A stretch of DNA of 64,000 bases. Origin: Mucilaginibacter sp. (GTDB taxonomy: Bacteria > Bacteroidota > Bacteroidia > Sphingobacteriales > Sphingobacteriaceae). A program made the translations under genes and the position numbers. Below the pieces are notes generated by a model, which saw only the letters and a program-made list of their open reading frames with translations, was not told the origin of the DNA and ran no database searches. The stretch spans positions 1 to 64,000 of the forward strand of contig JAUCSE010000088.1 of the NCBI GenBank assembly GCA_030445275.1. The letters run 5' to 3'. Positions within the stretch are counted from its first letter, which is position 1, and the number at the start of each line of letters is the position of its first letter. Positions 51,449 to 60,643 of this stretch are shown piece after piece.

Positions 51449-52624
51449 TTAATTCACTTTGAAACCTGTCCTTGTCAAATCAAGATACACGTTACCATAA
51501 CTCTGCGTTGGTTCTATCTGCGAATCGACACTGAAGTTGTTAAATGAATTTATAAATATTAGCCTGCTCTTTGATGCATTACGTTTGGCTACATTGGTAA
51601 ATATTTTGTAATACGCGCCATCTGCAGTTCTCGGAACACTTAAGCTTGATGAGGTTGTGTTGGCAATCTGATAATTATAACCGGCCATAACGCAGGGAAT
51701 AAATTCCTGGTTCCATGATTCCACTGTTGTTTTCCAGTAGGCGAAATTCTGGTCGCACATTTGAGGGAAAAGATTATACCTGTCGATGTCACTGGCGTAA
51801 TCGGACATGTTATCCTCATACATAGCATCCGTACAATTCTGGAAACGATAGTAAAATCTTTCGGGCGGTGTCCATCTATTTTGCATCCCAACAATATAAA
51901 GGTCGAAACCCATGGCCGATAAATTGGTCCTGATCTGTTTGTACAACGCACTATTACTATTAGAATTAAGATCCTGGGCGTTATTGATAACGATGAGATA
52001 TTTACCGTTCACTTTCTGATAATTGCTCTTGGTCATCCAGTAAGCCAATCTTTTAAAATCATTATAAAAAGCGGTCAGCTTTGCCGCATTGGTTTCAATA
52101 GTTACACCATTTCCACTGGTACCACCGGAATTAGTAACACCTAATAAACTAATACTTAAGTTGTAAGAAATGGCAAAATTCATTTTAGATGAATTTGCAG
52201 CATTCAGGAAGCTAACAATCGCATTGGAATCAGCTTTAAAGTTAGTATTGTCGAGGTTTGGCGAACGAACAGAAAAGATAAAATAATCTATTCTAGCCAA
52301 TTGCGCATCCGCAACGTGCTGATCTATAATGGCCGGTGTAAGTATTGGTGCAACTGTTGTACCCAGAGCTGGTATACCATTAGCATAAAAATAAGGCCCC
52401 GGCCCGCCCACCGTAGGTTTTTGAGTAATATTAGCATTAAATGAACCAAAGGTATAATAAAATGCACCTACGGTATAATTTGAGGTAACCGGTATATCTG
52501 GGATAGTGTAGTTCAGAAAATTATCTGTTACAGTTGGTTTATTCTTTTTGCAGGAAAACAACCCTGTTACTATCAGTAGCGTAAAACAACTAATGATGTA
52601 TAAATTTTTATTTTTCATCTTCAA
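51449..52624 (-). CDS. GH71/99-like surface lipoprotein (391 aa)
   Basis: Lipoprotein signal (FTLLIVTGLFSCKK). The body has the GH99/GH71-like (beta/alpha)8 features: VGAFYYTFGSF near 50, AQLARIDYFIFSVRSP, KVNGKYLIVINN, and a C-terminal INSFNNFSVDSQIEPTQSYGNVYLDLTR. In GH99 enzymes the last motif is NEWxEGxQIE, with two catalytic Glu; here these positions are Asn363 and Val366 in my alignment, so catalysis is doubtful. It sits after SusD, where SusE/F-type glycan-binding proteins are usual. It may bind rather than cut. Last gene of the operon, 18 bp after susD. Confidence 0.7.
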   Translation of the reverse strand: MKMKNKNLYIISCFTLLIVTGLFSCKKNKPTVTDNFLNYTIPDIPVTSNYTVGAFYYTFGSFNANITQKPTVGGPGPYFYANGIPALGTTVAPILTPAIIDQHVADAQLARIDYFIFSVRSPNLDNTNFKADSNAIVSFLNAANSSKMNFAISYNLSISLLGVTNSGGTSGNGVTIETNAAKLTAFYNDFKRLAYWMTKSNYQKVNGKYLIVINNAQDLNSNSNSALYKQIRTNLSAMGFDLYIVGMQNRWTPPERFYYRFQNCTDAMYEDNMSDYASDIDRYNLFPQMCDQNFAYWKTTVESWNQEFIPCVMAGYNYQIANTTSSSLSVPRTADGAYYKIFTNVAKRNASKSRLIFINSFNNFSVDSQIEPTQSYGNVYLDLTRTGFKVN

Positions 52625-52641
52625 TCTTTTTTGTCAGGTTA

Positions 52642-54372
52642 TTAATAAGTAGATAACACTGTGTATTTTATACCTGCTGTTGTTAAATCTTCTATGTTAT
52701 TACCATACCATTTTTCTACAAAGCTGTAGTCAATAAAAGCCTTCGCTTTTGACCAGTCAGGATAGGTATAAGGTGGTTCCATTTTTAGCGGTGTAAACAC
52801 ATAATCGCCGGGGCTGCCTAATAGTTTTACACCATTGGCATATCCTGTAGGGTTGGTATTAATTTCGCTTTGAACAGGATAAAACCAACGATCGGGCAAA
52901 TTGGCATAAACCCCATTTGTGCCTGGGTTATTGCCCGGGTTGGTATGCGGCGGCAGTATCAGGCTATGAGTTCTGCGTTGCAGGCACCAGGCATCAAAAG
53001 CCCCGTCATCATAAAAATTGAGCCATTCCTGGATCCATATCTTGGTCATGTTATCAGCCGGGATACTGGTATTAATAAAGCCAAGAACATAATTAAAACC
53101 CTTTCCGGCGGTTCCCCATTTAATACCATCCTGGGCTTCATAAGCACTGGCCTGTGCACCTGTTAAGCCCCAAAAAGCAAAGTTGGCGTTTATACCTGCA
53201 TAATAATATTGATCGGCAGATTGCGAACCGCCATAACCTTTCAGGGCGGCTTCTGCCTTCATAAAGCAAACTTCAGCATAGGTCATGATATAAAACGGGC
53301 GGGCTGCTGCTGTTAAAGCAGCAGGCATGGTACTAAAATTAACCGGAACTGTTGCCCCATTGAACGGACCATTGGTCAGCCCCCAGTTAGAAAGCGCAGT
53401 TTGAGTTGGCGCTGCTTTGGGTTGTCCAAGATGTGGTATAGGGTAACTTACCACATAATGCAAAGTACTATTGGTACTGGTTAAGGTATCCGTAATGTTA
53501 AACGGTGTTGCTGCTTTTTGAAAATAAGCATCTAAACGCGGATCGTGATAAGATCTGAAATAAGTAAACACATAATCACTCATAACAGGTGCTGCGGTAC
53601 CTAAATATGATGTACCCAAAACTAATGAGTTGTAATAGGGCGATTGGCTACCGGTTGCTGTGCCGTAGGTAAACTTAGCATTGTCTGCGTCTGATGTTAA
53701 AAGCGCACTTTCGTTCGCCATCACATCCCTGATGTTGGTTGCAGCTACATCCGGCAAATTATATTGTACCCGCAGCGCCAGACGCAACCTTAGTGAGTTG
53801 GCAAATTTTATCCATTGGGTTAAATTGCCATTAAAAATAACGTCGGGGTTTACTTTATCACCATTAACGTTTATAGCAGCGGCATCTGCCTTTAAGCGGC
53901 TAAGTAGTGATGTGTAGATCGTATTTTCACTGTCATACTCAACATCCGGATTATCGGTTTTGCCTGCGTTGCTATATGGGATTGGGCCATAAGTACCTAC
54001 CAGATAAGCAAAAACATAACATTCCCAAATGTCAGCAATAGCTACGCGGTTAGTATAGGCAGCATTTCCCTGATAAAGTTTTTTAAGCTGTTCTGTATTA
54101 CCCAAAACGTTAATATACATCGTTTTCCATGTGCCTTCATCTCCACCTATATACCGGCCAGACGGATCTACGATGTGCGTATATTCCCACAGATAAGAAA
54201 TATTGTTACTCTCAAATTTATTGATCGTATTTAGATAAACCCCTGTTAAAATTGCTTCGGGTGCAGCCGAAGCAAATCGCGATGGATCTGTATTAAGTGT
54301 AGTGAAATTTTTTGTACACGATACAGCAATGCCCGTAAGCAATACGGTAAGATATATGATAATCTTTTTCAT
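52642..54372 (-). CDS. SusD/RagB-family glycan-binding lipoprotein (576 aa)
   Basis: Lipoprotein signal (IYLTVLLTGIAVSCTKNF) and the SusD-like_2 pattern: TDPSRFASAAPEAILTGVYLNTINKFESNNISYLWEYTHI, tetratricopeptide-like helices (AIADIWECYVFAYLVGTYGPIPYSNA), and the C-terminal FMKAEAALKGYGGS and WFYPVQSEINTN. Located 7 bp upstream of the GH71/99-like gene and directly after susC. It binds glycan at the surface and delivers it to the SusC pore. Confidence 0.95.
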   Translation of the reverse strand: MKKIIIYLTVLLTGIAVSCTKNFTTLNTDPSRFASAAPEAILTGVYLNTINKFESNNISYLWEYTHIVDPSGRYIGGDEGTWKTMYINVLGNTEQLKKLYQGNAAYTNRVAIADIWECYVFAYLVGTYGPIPYSNAGKTDNPDVEYDSENTIYTSLLSRLKADAAAINVNGDKVNPDVIFNGNLTQWIKFANSLRLRLALRVQYNLPDVAATNIRDVMANESALLTSDADNAKFTYGTATGSQSPYYNSLVLGTSYLGTAAPVMSDYVFTYFRSYHDPRLDAYFQKAATPFNITDTLTSTNSTLHYVVSYPIPHLGQPKAAPTQTALSNWGLTNGPFNGATVPVNFSTMPAALTAAARPFYIMTYAEVCFMKAEAALKGYGGSQSADQYYYAGINANFAFWGLTGAQASAYEAQDGIKWGTAGKGFNYVLGFINTSIPADNMTKIWIQEWLNFYDDGAFDAWCLQRRTHSLILPPHTNPGNNPGTNGVYANLPDRWFYPVQSEINTNPTGYANGVKLLGSPGDYVFTPLKMEPPYTYPDWSKAKAFIDYSFVEKWYGNNIEDLTTAGIKYTVLSTY

Positions 54373-54378
54373 AATTGT

Positions 54379-57300
54379 TTAGAATGAAAGTTTTAAGTCA
54401 ACACCATAGCTTGCATAAGGCAAAGACCCGCCCATTTCAAGCCCCTGTCCATTTCCTGATGAAGAAGCAGATTCGGGATCGATACCCTTTGGTGTTTTTT
54501 GAAATATAGTCCAAACGTTTCGCCCTACGAGTGAAATAGCCGCACTCCTGAATGCAGATGGCAACCATTTTGTGTTAAAAGAATAACCAATAATTACCTG
54601 TGTAAGCTTAACATAAGAAGCATCATAGGTATATAAGTGTGCAATATGCCCACCTACCTGCTGCCAATAAGTTTGCGGGGATATGTACTTTGTATTAGGT
54701 GCATTCAGATTGGCTACCATATTTCCATTGGCATCTAAAACGGGTTGACCATTGGCTCCTAACACGGGATAATATCCCTGGAATATAGAACCCTTTACGC
54801 GCGACGCAGACGGATAAGGTAAATTGTACAGCGAAGTTATACCACTTTGTTCGTTGCTGTTCTCGCCCAATACACCGTCGCTAAACAGCCACTGGTCACG
54901 ACCTTGCAATGTTGCCGCCGAAACTCCGGAGGTTAGGTACCTGAAAGCGGTTCCCGAATAAATAGACCCGCCAATACGGCTGGAAATTAAGAAATTAAAG
55001 CTCAATCTTTTGTATCTGAATGTTGACCCAAAAGACATTAATGCACTCGGGCTGGCGTTACCCACTATTGGATTAACAGTAGTATAATACGGTATAGCAC
55101 CATTAGGGTTAATTATAGCCAGGCCGTCGCTGGAATAGGCCTGATCTTGCGCCCGTATTACGCCAATAGGTTTCCCAACTTCGGCATAAACACTGCCGGT
55201 TACAGCCTGGCCAAGTAAGATAGATGAAATACCCGGAGCTAAGGAAAGTACCTTATTACGGTTTACTGAGAAGTTATAAATAGCATCCCAGCTAAAGTTT
55301 TTACTTCTTATTGCCGTACCTGACAAAGTAATCTCGATACCTTTGTTTTGTACAGAACCTGCATTAATAACCTGTTGATTAAACCCATATTCGGGAGGCG
55401 TGTAACCGGTAAGTATCTGGTTAATTGATTTTGATTTATAAACATCCCCATCAAGCGTGATCCGGTTGTTCAGGAAATGTAGTTCGAGGCCTATTTCGGT
55501 AGAGGTGGTTAACTCTGGCTTTAAGTTGCTGTTTTTCAACAGCTGATCAAAAGTCACATAATTGATACCGTTAAAACTGCCACCATTGCCAAATAATGAA
55601 TATAAATTATACGGGCTGGTATCATTACCAACTTTGGCAATAGAAGCCCTTATTTTACCAAAACTTAATATAGCCGGAGGTATGTTTTTCCACAGCTCAG
55701 TAAATACAAAACTTGCGCTGGCAGATGGGTAAAAGAAGGAGGCATTTGCCGCAGGCAGGGTTGATGACCAATCGTTACGACCGGTTAAATCTAAAAATAA
55801 GAAATCTTTATACCCTACAGAAGCTGTGCCATATACCGAATTAACCTGCGATTTTACCAGTGATTCGCTTGCAGTATATATGCTGGTTGTGTTCGACAGA
55901 TTTTTTACATCATGAACAGCCAATGATGCCGTGCCGGTTTGTGTATTATAATAATTGGTAGCCCTCAAATTGCCACCAAGGTTAGCTACAAAAGAAAAAT
56001 CTTTGATACGTTTATTGTATAAAAACAAACCTTCTGTATTCCATACTTTGTTGTTTTGCTGGAACTCGTTATATTCGCCCGGGACGTTGCTCAAAGACCC
56101 TTTTTGAATAAATGTGTAACGATTGCCCCAAAGTAAATTTCCTGATTCCTGCGCCCTGAACTGCAGATCTTTAAAAATCCTGATCCAGGCCGTTACGCCG
56201 CCAATTATTGTATTGTGGGTATCCTGATTAGAGTTTTCATTAATATCCCAGTAAGGATTTTCAATACTTGCATTACTTCCGCTACGAATCGCATCGCCAT
56301 TAGCATCTTTCCAGGTTGTTAAACTGCTTAAAGGAACGCTAAGTACTGCATTGTTAATGTAGTTTAATGGGTTAGTGGCATCTTCATTACGGGTTGTTCT
56401 ATTCTTTACCGTTTCCTGTACATACTGTATGCGTGTTTCTATCTTCAACCATGGTGCAAATTGCCTGCTGGCATTTAATTGAAAATTATTTTTAGACACA
56501 ACATTTTGCTTTTCAATTACATCATTAGCATCGGTCCTAGTATAAGAAAACCGGAAAGCGCTATTATCATCAGCATTGCTTAGTGATATATTTTGTATTG
56601 AGGTACCGGCTACTTTAAATAAATCTGTTACGGTTGCTTGAGGAGAGTAAGTAGTTAATTGACCATTATAAGCAAGGTAAGGTTGCCCTAACATCGGTGC
56701 ACCCCAGTTACGGGCGGGGTTACCGCTGGAGCCCGCCTGTAAAACACCTGAACCCAAGGCCCCCACTAATGTACCAGACATACGCCCCCCGGTACCCTCT
56801 CCATAAATATTTTGCATATCCGGAAATTGTAAAACGCGCGCAGCCATGTAATTGCCATTATAGGATATTCCTAAACCAGAATTTTTCCTTCCTTTCTTCG
56901 TGGTAATCAAAATTGCACCATTGGCTGCCCTCGAACCATATAAGGCAGCTGCATTCGGGCCCTTTAAAACCTGTATATTTTCAATATCATCGGGGTTAAG
57001 GTCCGCAGCATTGTTTCCATAATCGAGGTTACCAACCTGGCCGTTAGAATCGTTATTGTCAATAGGCACACCATCAACCACGTATAGCGGCTGGTTATTC
57101 CCTGTAATTGAATTCGCCCCGCGTATTACCACCCTGGTTGATCCTGTTGGCTGGCCGCTGGTAGTAATCTGCAAGCCCGACACTTTTCCATCCAAAAGGT
57201 CACTGATGTTTTGCGAGCGGGCTTCGGTCATGTCAGTAACGTTAACACCCTGAACCGAGTACCCTATTGATTTCTTTTCTCTCGGGATGTTAAGCGCCGT

Positions 57301-57618
57301 AATAATTACTTCAGATAAACTACTGGCAGCTGCCGGCACCATCTTAACGTCAATAACTGATTTCCCGGTAACATCAACCTCCTGGGGCCGATAACTGACA
57401 AACGTGAATATAAGTGCATTGGCACCACTACTTAGTGTAATGGTATAATTACCATCCAGATTGGTTGCCACGCGTTGAGTGGTTTGTTTGACAGTAACCG
57501 TAACACCGGGTAAAGGTTGGCCTTTTTCATCGCTCACCTTACCCTTAATTACACGGTTCTGTCCCAAACATTGAAACCCACTCCACGTAAAAAACAGCAT
57601 GAATAAAAGTCTTCTCAT
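54379..57618 (-). CDS. SusC/RagA-family TonB-linked outer-membrane transporter (1079 aa)
   Basis: Signal peptide from MRRLLFMLFFTWSGFQCLGQ (ATG at 57618, not the track start 57696). Carboxypeptidase-like domain (IKGKVSDEKGQPLPGVTVTVKQTTQRVATNLDGNYTI), plug with the SusC motif GVQGVNVTDMTEARSQNISDLLDGKVSGLQITTSGQPTGSTRVVIRGANSITGNNQPLYVVDGVPID, and a barrel ending SLPYASYGVDLKLSF. Forms the pair with SusD for active uptake of oligosaccharides across the outer membrane. A triple phased repeat lies about 70 bp upstream of the start. Confidence 0.95.
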   Translation of the reverse strand: MRRLLFMLFFTWSGFQCLGQNRVIKGKVSDEKGQPLPGVTVTVKQTTQRVATNLDGNYTITLSSGANALIFTFVSYRPQEVDVTGKSVIDVKMVPAAASSLSEVIITALNIPREKKSIGYSVQGVNVTDMTEARSQNISDLLDGKVSGLQITTSGQPTGSTRVVIRGANSITGNNQPLYVVDGVPIDNNDSNGQVGNLDYGNNAADLNPDDIENIQVLKGPNAAALYGSRAANGAILITTKKGRKNSGLGISYNGNYMAARVLQFPDMQNIYGEGTGGRMSGTLVGALGSGVLQAGSSGNPARNWGAPMLGQPYLAYNGQLTTYSPQATVTDLFKVAGTSIQNISLSNADDNSAFRFSYTRTDANDVIEKQNVVSKNNFQLNASRQFAPWLKIETRIQYVQETVKNRTTRNEDATNPLNYINNAVLSVPLSSLTTWKDANGDAIRSGSNASIENPYWDINENSNQDTHNTIIGGVTAWIRIFKDLQFRAQESGNLLWGNRYTFIQKGSLSNVPGEYNEFQQNNKVWNTEGLFLYNKRIKDFSFVANLGGNLRATNYYNTQTGTASLAVHDVKNLSNTTSIYTASESLVKSQVNSVYGTASVGYKDFLFLDLTGRNDWSSTLPAANASFFYPSASASFVFTELWKNIPPAILSFGKIRASIAKVGNDTSPYNLYSLFGNGGSFNGINYVTFDQLLKNSNLKPELTTSTEIGLELHFLNNRITLDGDVYKSKSINQILTGYTPPEYGFNQQVINAGSVQNKGIEITLSGTAIRSKNFSWDAIYNFSVNRNKVLSLAPGISSILLGQAVTGSVYAEVGKPIGVIRAQDQAYSSDGLAIINPNGAIPYYTTVNPIVGNASPSALMSFGSTFRYKRLSFNFLISSRIGGSIYSGTAFRYLTSGVSAATLQGRDQWLFSDGVLGENSNEQSGITSLYNLPYPSASRVKGSIFQGYYPVLGANGQPVLDANGNMVANLNAPNTKYISPQTYWQQVGGHIAHLYTYDASYVKLTQVIIGYSFNTKWLPSAFRSAAISLVGRNVWTIFQKTPKGIDPESASSSGNGQGLEMGGSLPYASYGVDLKLSF

Positions 57619-57688
57619 GTTTAAGAAATTAAGATTAATAAATTGGGTTATATTGGTTAAAATACCGGGAGCTAAGTAAGAATTGATC

Positions 57689-57715
57689 CTTAACAAAACC
57701 TTAAACGTTTCTTAA
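57689..57715. promoter_or_regulatory. Triple TTAAG repeat with exact 11-bp phase upstream of susC
   Basis: On the minus strand TTAAGaaacgtTTAAGgttttgTTAAGg repeats TTAAG three times at exactly 11 bp (CTTAA at 57689, 57700, 57711 on the plus strand). Directly repeated 6-7 bp sites with 11-bp phase are the classical target of OmpR/SARP-type winged helices. The divergent gene at 57993 encodes such a DNA-binding region. Confidence 0.65.
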
Positions 57716-57832
57716 TGAGAAAAATAAAAAGGCTTTTATTTAATAAATGGACAGACTTTAGATTAATAAGAAAATTAAGACAGAAATTCACTTCAGATAC
57801 GGTCTTGGTATTAAGTACGGCAGACCCAATTT

Positions 57833-57844
57833 AGAACCGGTTCT
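57833..57844. promoter_or_regulatory. Perfect 12-bp palindrome AGAACCGGTTCT
   Basis: A perfect dyad in the divergent promoter space between susC and the transmembrane regulator, 149 bp before the regulator start. A possible second operator. The rest of 57697-57992 is AT-rich promoter sequence. Confidence 0.4.
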
Positions 57845-57992
57845 TATTAAAGTAAGGAACAGTAAATAAGGGGGTAAAAAATCGCTATTTCGGTTAAATT
57901 AATTTCAGATAGTGTTTTAATCTTTTTTTATTTACATTTAGTTGAATCTTTAAAACCTATTTATAATACTGGCTATTGGGTAATCTCCTATC

Positions 57993-60581
57993 ATGAACAT
58001 AATGCGTTTATTATTAGTGTTGTTGCTAATTAATACCTTTTCGGTATTCAGAAGCATGGGGCAATCATATGGCTTAGGATTCTTCAGTCATGATGTAGTA
58101 CCTGAGAAAAGAACATCATTAGATCTTTTTCCGGAAAACGGATTGCGTGTAGATAACAGGATCAAAATTTCCTTTGAAATGTCTTTTTTGCCGGATAAGG
58201 AGGACTATTATGGTTATGTTTTTCGTTTGATACAAAACGGAAAACATAATATAGACCTGATTTATAACAAACGTGACTCCAGACCAGATGACCCAAACAT
58301 TGATCACAATCATTTTAAATTGGTGATAGGCGACGAGTACTCTAAAATAAGTTTTAATATAACCCCAACCGAGCTTGTTAACCACTGGAACAAGTTTTCG
58401 CTTATTTTCAATTTTGCGAATGACGATCTGATCATGATAGTGAACAATAATAAATACGTTGAACACCACCTCCGCCTTAAACCCGATTTCTATAAGCTGT
58501 TTTTTGGCGTTAATGATTTTTCGACCTTTAAAACTAATGATTGCCCGCCCCTTAAGTTAAGAAACATAAAAATTGAGACCGATAATAATCAGGCTTATCA
58601 TTGGTCATTAAATGAAAGCCAGGGAAATATCGCCCGTGAAGACCAAAATAAACTGCAAAGCGATGTGGTTAATCCTCTATGGATGCATTCTTTACATGCA
58701 AAGTGGAGCTATCAGAAAAGCCTGAAAGTTAATGGTGCGGCCAGCATTGCCTTTAATCCACTGACGAATGAACTCTATATTATAGGCAACGACTCCTTAC
58801 TTACTTTTTCTTTAAAAAAGTATAGCTTATCTGCCATTAAGTATAATTCGGGGCAGCTTAATTTGGTAAAAAGCAATCAATCATGCTTTAATCCCCATGA
58901 TTCCACATTGTTTAATTATTACATAGAAAACAAACAAAAGCAAATAGTAACGTTTGATTTTAAAAGTAAAAAATGGAGCCAAAACTACGCAATTGCCGAT
59001 CCGTCAATTGACTTCTGGCAATCCAATAATTTCTTCCGTGCGGCAGATACTTCACTTTATATTATAGGCGGATATGGGCAGTTTAAATATAAAAACACTA
59101 TAAACCGTTATAACCTTGGCAGCCATAAATGGGAAAATATTATTGTAGGTGGGGCCTATTTTTCACCACGCTATTTAGCAGCAACGGGTACTACCAATAA
59201 TGGTGATATTGCTTACATTTTGGGTGGCTACGGTAATAACAGCGGCCTGCAGGCCCTCGGCCCAAAAAATCTATATGACCTGGTTCAGTTGAATGTTAAA
59301 ACCAAAACATTTAAAAAGCTATATGATTTAAGGATCAAAAATGATGACTGGGCTTTTGCCAATTCCCTGATCATTGATCAGGATACCAGGCGTTTTTATG
59401 CCCTCGTATTTCCAAATCATACTTACAATTCAAACCTGCAACTGCTTATCGGCTCTCTTGATAATCCATCATACCGGGTTGTTGACAGTAAAATCCCATA
59501 CGAGTTTTCTGACACTTTTTCTTTTGCCAACATTTATTATAGCAAAACAAAACAAGAATTTGTAGCAGTAACCCTGCTCAGAACAAGCGATAATAAAACA
59601 ATTGTAAAAATATATACCTTACTAAGCCCGCCAGAGTTATTAAACAACGAAACTGCAGCAAAACCGGCAGGCAAAGGCGCTTATATCTTAATATTATTAA
59701 TCGCATTTGTCACGCTGCCTGCTATATGGCTATTTATACAATTAAGAAAACGAAAAAGTAAAGTTATCGTTCAGGTTCGTAAGCCTGCCGCACACCCTGT
59801 TACAGAACAACTTATTAAAGTACCGCAACTGTATGAAGGCATTGAGCAGACATCGTGCAACAAAAATTCGATATTACTTTTTGGTGATCTTCAATTATAT
59901 ACGACAGATGGAGAAGAAATCAGCAAGCATTTTACTTCGCTTTTAAAGGAGCTTTTTTTATTAATACTTGTATACAGTTTAAAATTTGGAAGAGGTGTAA
60001 GTCCCGAAAAACTGATTGAGATCCTTTGGTTCGATAAATCGGAAGAGAGTGCAAAAAATAACCGGTCGGCCAACTTATCTAAACTGAAAACAATATTACA
60101 GCAAACCGAATACATCCAACTATCAAAAACAACCGGTAAGTGGAAGGTAGATATCGATTATAGCGTTATTTATGTTGACTACTATCATTTTCTGCAAATT
60201 GCGTCAGACCGTAAAAGGATCAACAAAGAAAAAATTAATGAGTTGATTGCCATTACTCAGCGAGGTAATTTTTTATCAAACATCGAGTTTTCATGGCTGG
60301 ACGAATTTAAATCGGAAGTGGCCAATGAGATCATTGATATATGCCTGGAATATGCGGACAAAATCAATCACTCAGAAGACCCGGAATTTTTAATTAAAAT
60401 AGCCAATTGCATTTTCCATTTCGATTCTGTGAATGAAGACGCAATGATAATTAAATGCAAATCGCTGGCACAAATAGGCAAACATTCCCTGGCCAAGTCA
60501 ACGTTTGAGCACTTTAATAAAGAATTTAAACAGCTTTATGGAGAGAAGTTCAATAAAGACTTTCATACCATTATTGAATAA
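57993..60581 (+). CDS. Transmembrane regulator: lectin-like/Kelch periplasmic sensor with cytoplasmic SARP/BTAD-like DNA-binding region (862 aa)
   Basis: Order: signal peptide (MNIMRLLLVLLLINTFSVFRSMGQ), concanavalin/LamG-like beta sandwich (about 30-200), a Kelch-like propeller (about 240-545; SLYIIGGYGQF, DIAYILGGYGNN, LYDLVQLNVKTKTFKKL), one membrane helix (about 563-582, YILILLIAFVTLPAIWLFIQL) followed by basic residues (RKRKSK), a winged-helix-like domain (about 627-716, ILLFGDLQLYTTDGEEISKHFTSLLKELFLLILVYSLKFGRGVSPEKLIEILWFDKSEESAKNNRSANLSKLKTIL), and a helical BTAD-like C-terminus (about 725-862). Signal would pass from the glycan-sensing outside to the DNA in one polypeptide, as in ToxR/CadC, but with the DNA-binding part C-terminal. 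Divergent from susC. Domain calls are by eye and rest partly on the context. Confidence 0.8.
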   Translation: MNIMRLLLVLLLINTFSVFRSMGQSYGLGFFSHDVVPEKRTSLDLFPENGLRVDNRIKISFEMSFLPDKEDYYGYVFRLIQNGKHNIDLIYNKRDSRPDDPNIDHNHFKLVIGDEYSKISFNITPTELVNHWNKFSLIFNFANDDLIMIVNNNKYVEHHLRLKPDFYKLFFGVNDFSTFKTNDCPPLKLRNIKIETDNNQAYHWSLNESQGNIAREDQNKLQSDVVNPLWMHSLHAKWSYQKSLKVNGAASIAFNPLTNELYIIGNDSLLTFSLKKYSLSAIKYNSGQLNLVKSNQSCFNPHDSTLFNYYIENKQKQIVTFDFKSKKWSQNYAIADPSIDFWQSNNFFRAADTSLYIIGGYGQFKYKNTINRYNLGSHKWENIIVGGAYFSPRYLAATGTTNNGDIAYILGGYGNNSGLQALGPKNLYDLVQLNVKTKTFKKLYDLRIKNDDWAFANSLIIDQDTRRFYALVFPNHTYNSNLQLLIGSLDNPSYRVVDSKIPYEFSDTFSFANIYYSKTKQEFVAVTLLRTSDNKTIVKIYTLLSPPELLNNETAAKPAGKGAYILILLIAFVTLPAIWLFIQLRKRKSKVIVQVRKPAAHPVTEQLIKVPQLYEGIEQTSCNKNSILLFGDLQLYTTDGEEISKHFTSLLKELFLLILVYSLKFGRGVSPEKLIEILWFDKSEESAKNNRSANLSKLKTILQQTEYIQLSKTTGKWKVDIDYSVIYVDYYHFLQIASDRKRINKEKINELIAITQRGNFLSNIEFSWLDEFKSEVANEIIDICLEYADKINHSEDPEFLIKIANCIFHFDSVNEDAMIIKCKSLAQIGKHSLAKSTFEHFNKEFKQLYGEKFNKDFHTIIE

Positions 60582-60586
60582 AAAAA

Positions 60587-60623
60587 GCCTGCCGATGATC
60601 TGATAACAAAATCATCAGCAGGC
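60587..60623. terminator. Bidirectional terminator between convergent genes
   Basis: GCCTGCCGATGAT and ATCATCAGCAGGC pair at 12 of 13 positions with an 11-nt loop, preceded by an A tract. It lies between the regulator stop (6 bp away) and the GH2 gene stop. Confidence 0.8.
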
Positions 60624-60643
60624 CAATTAAAATAGCTTAGTGA

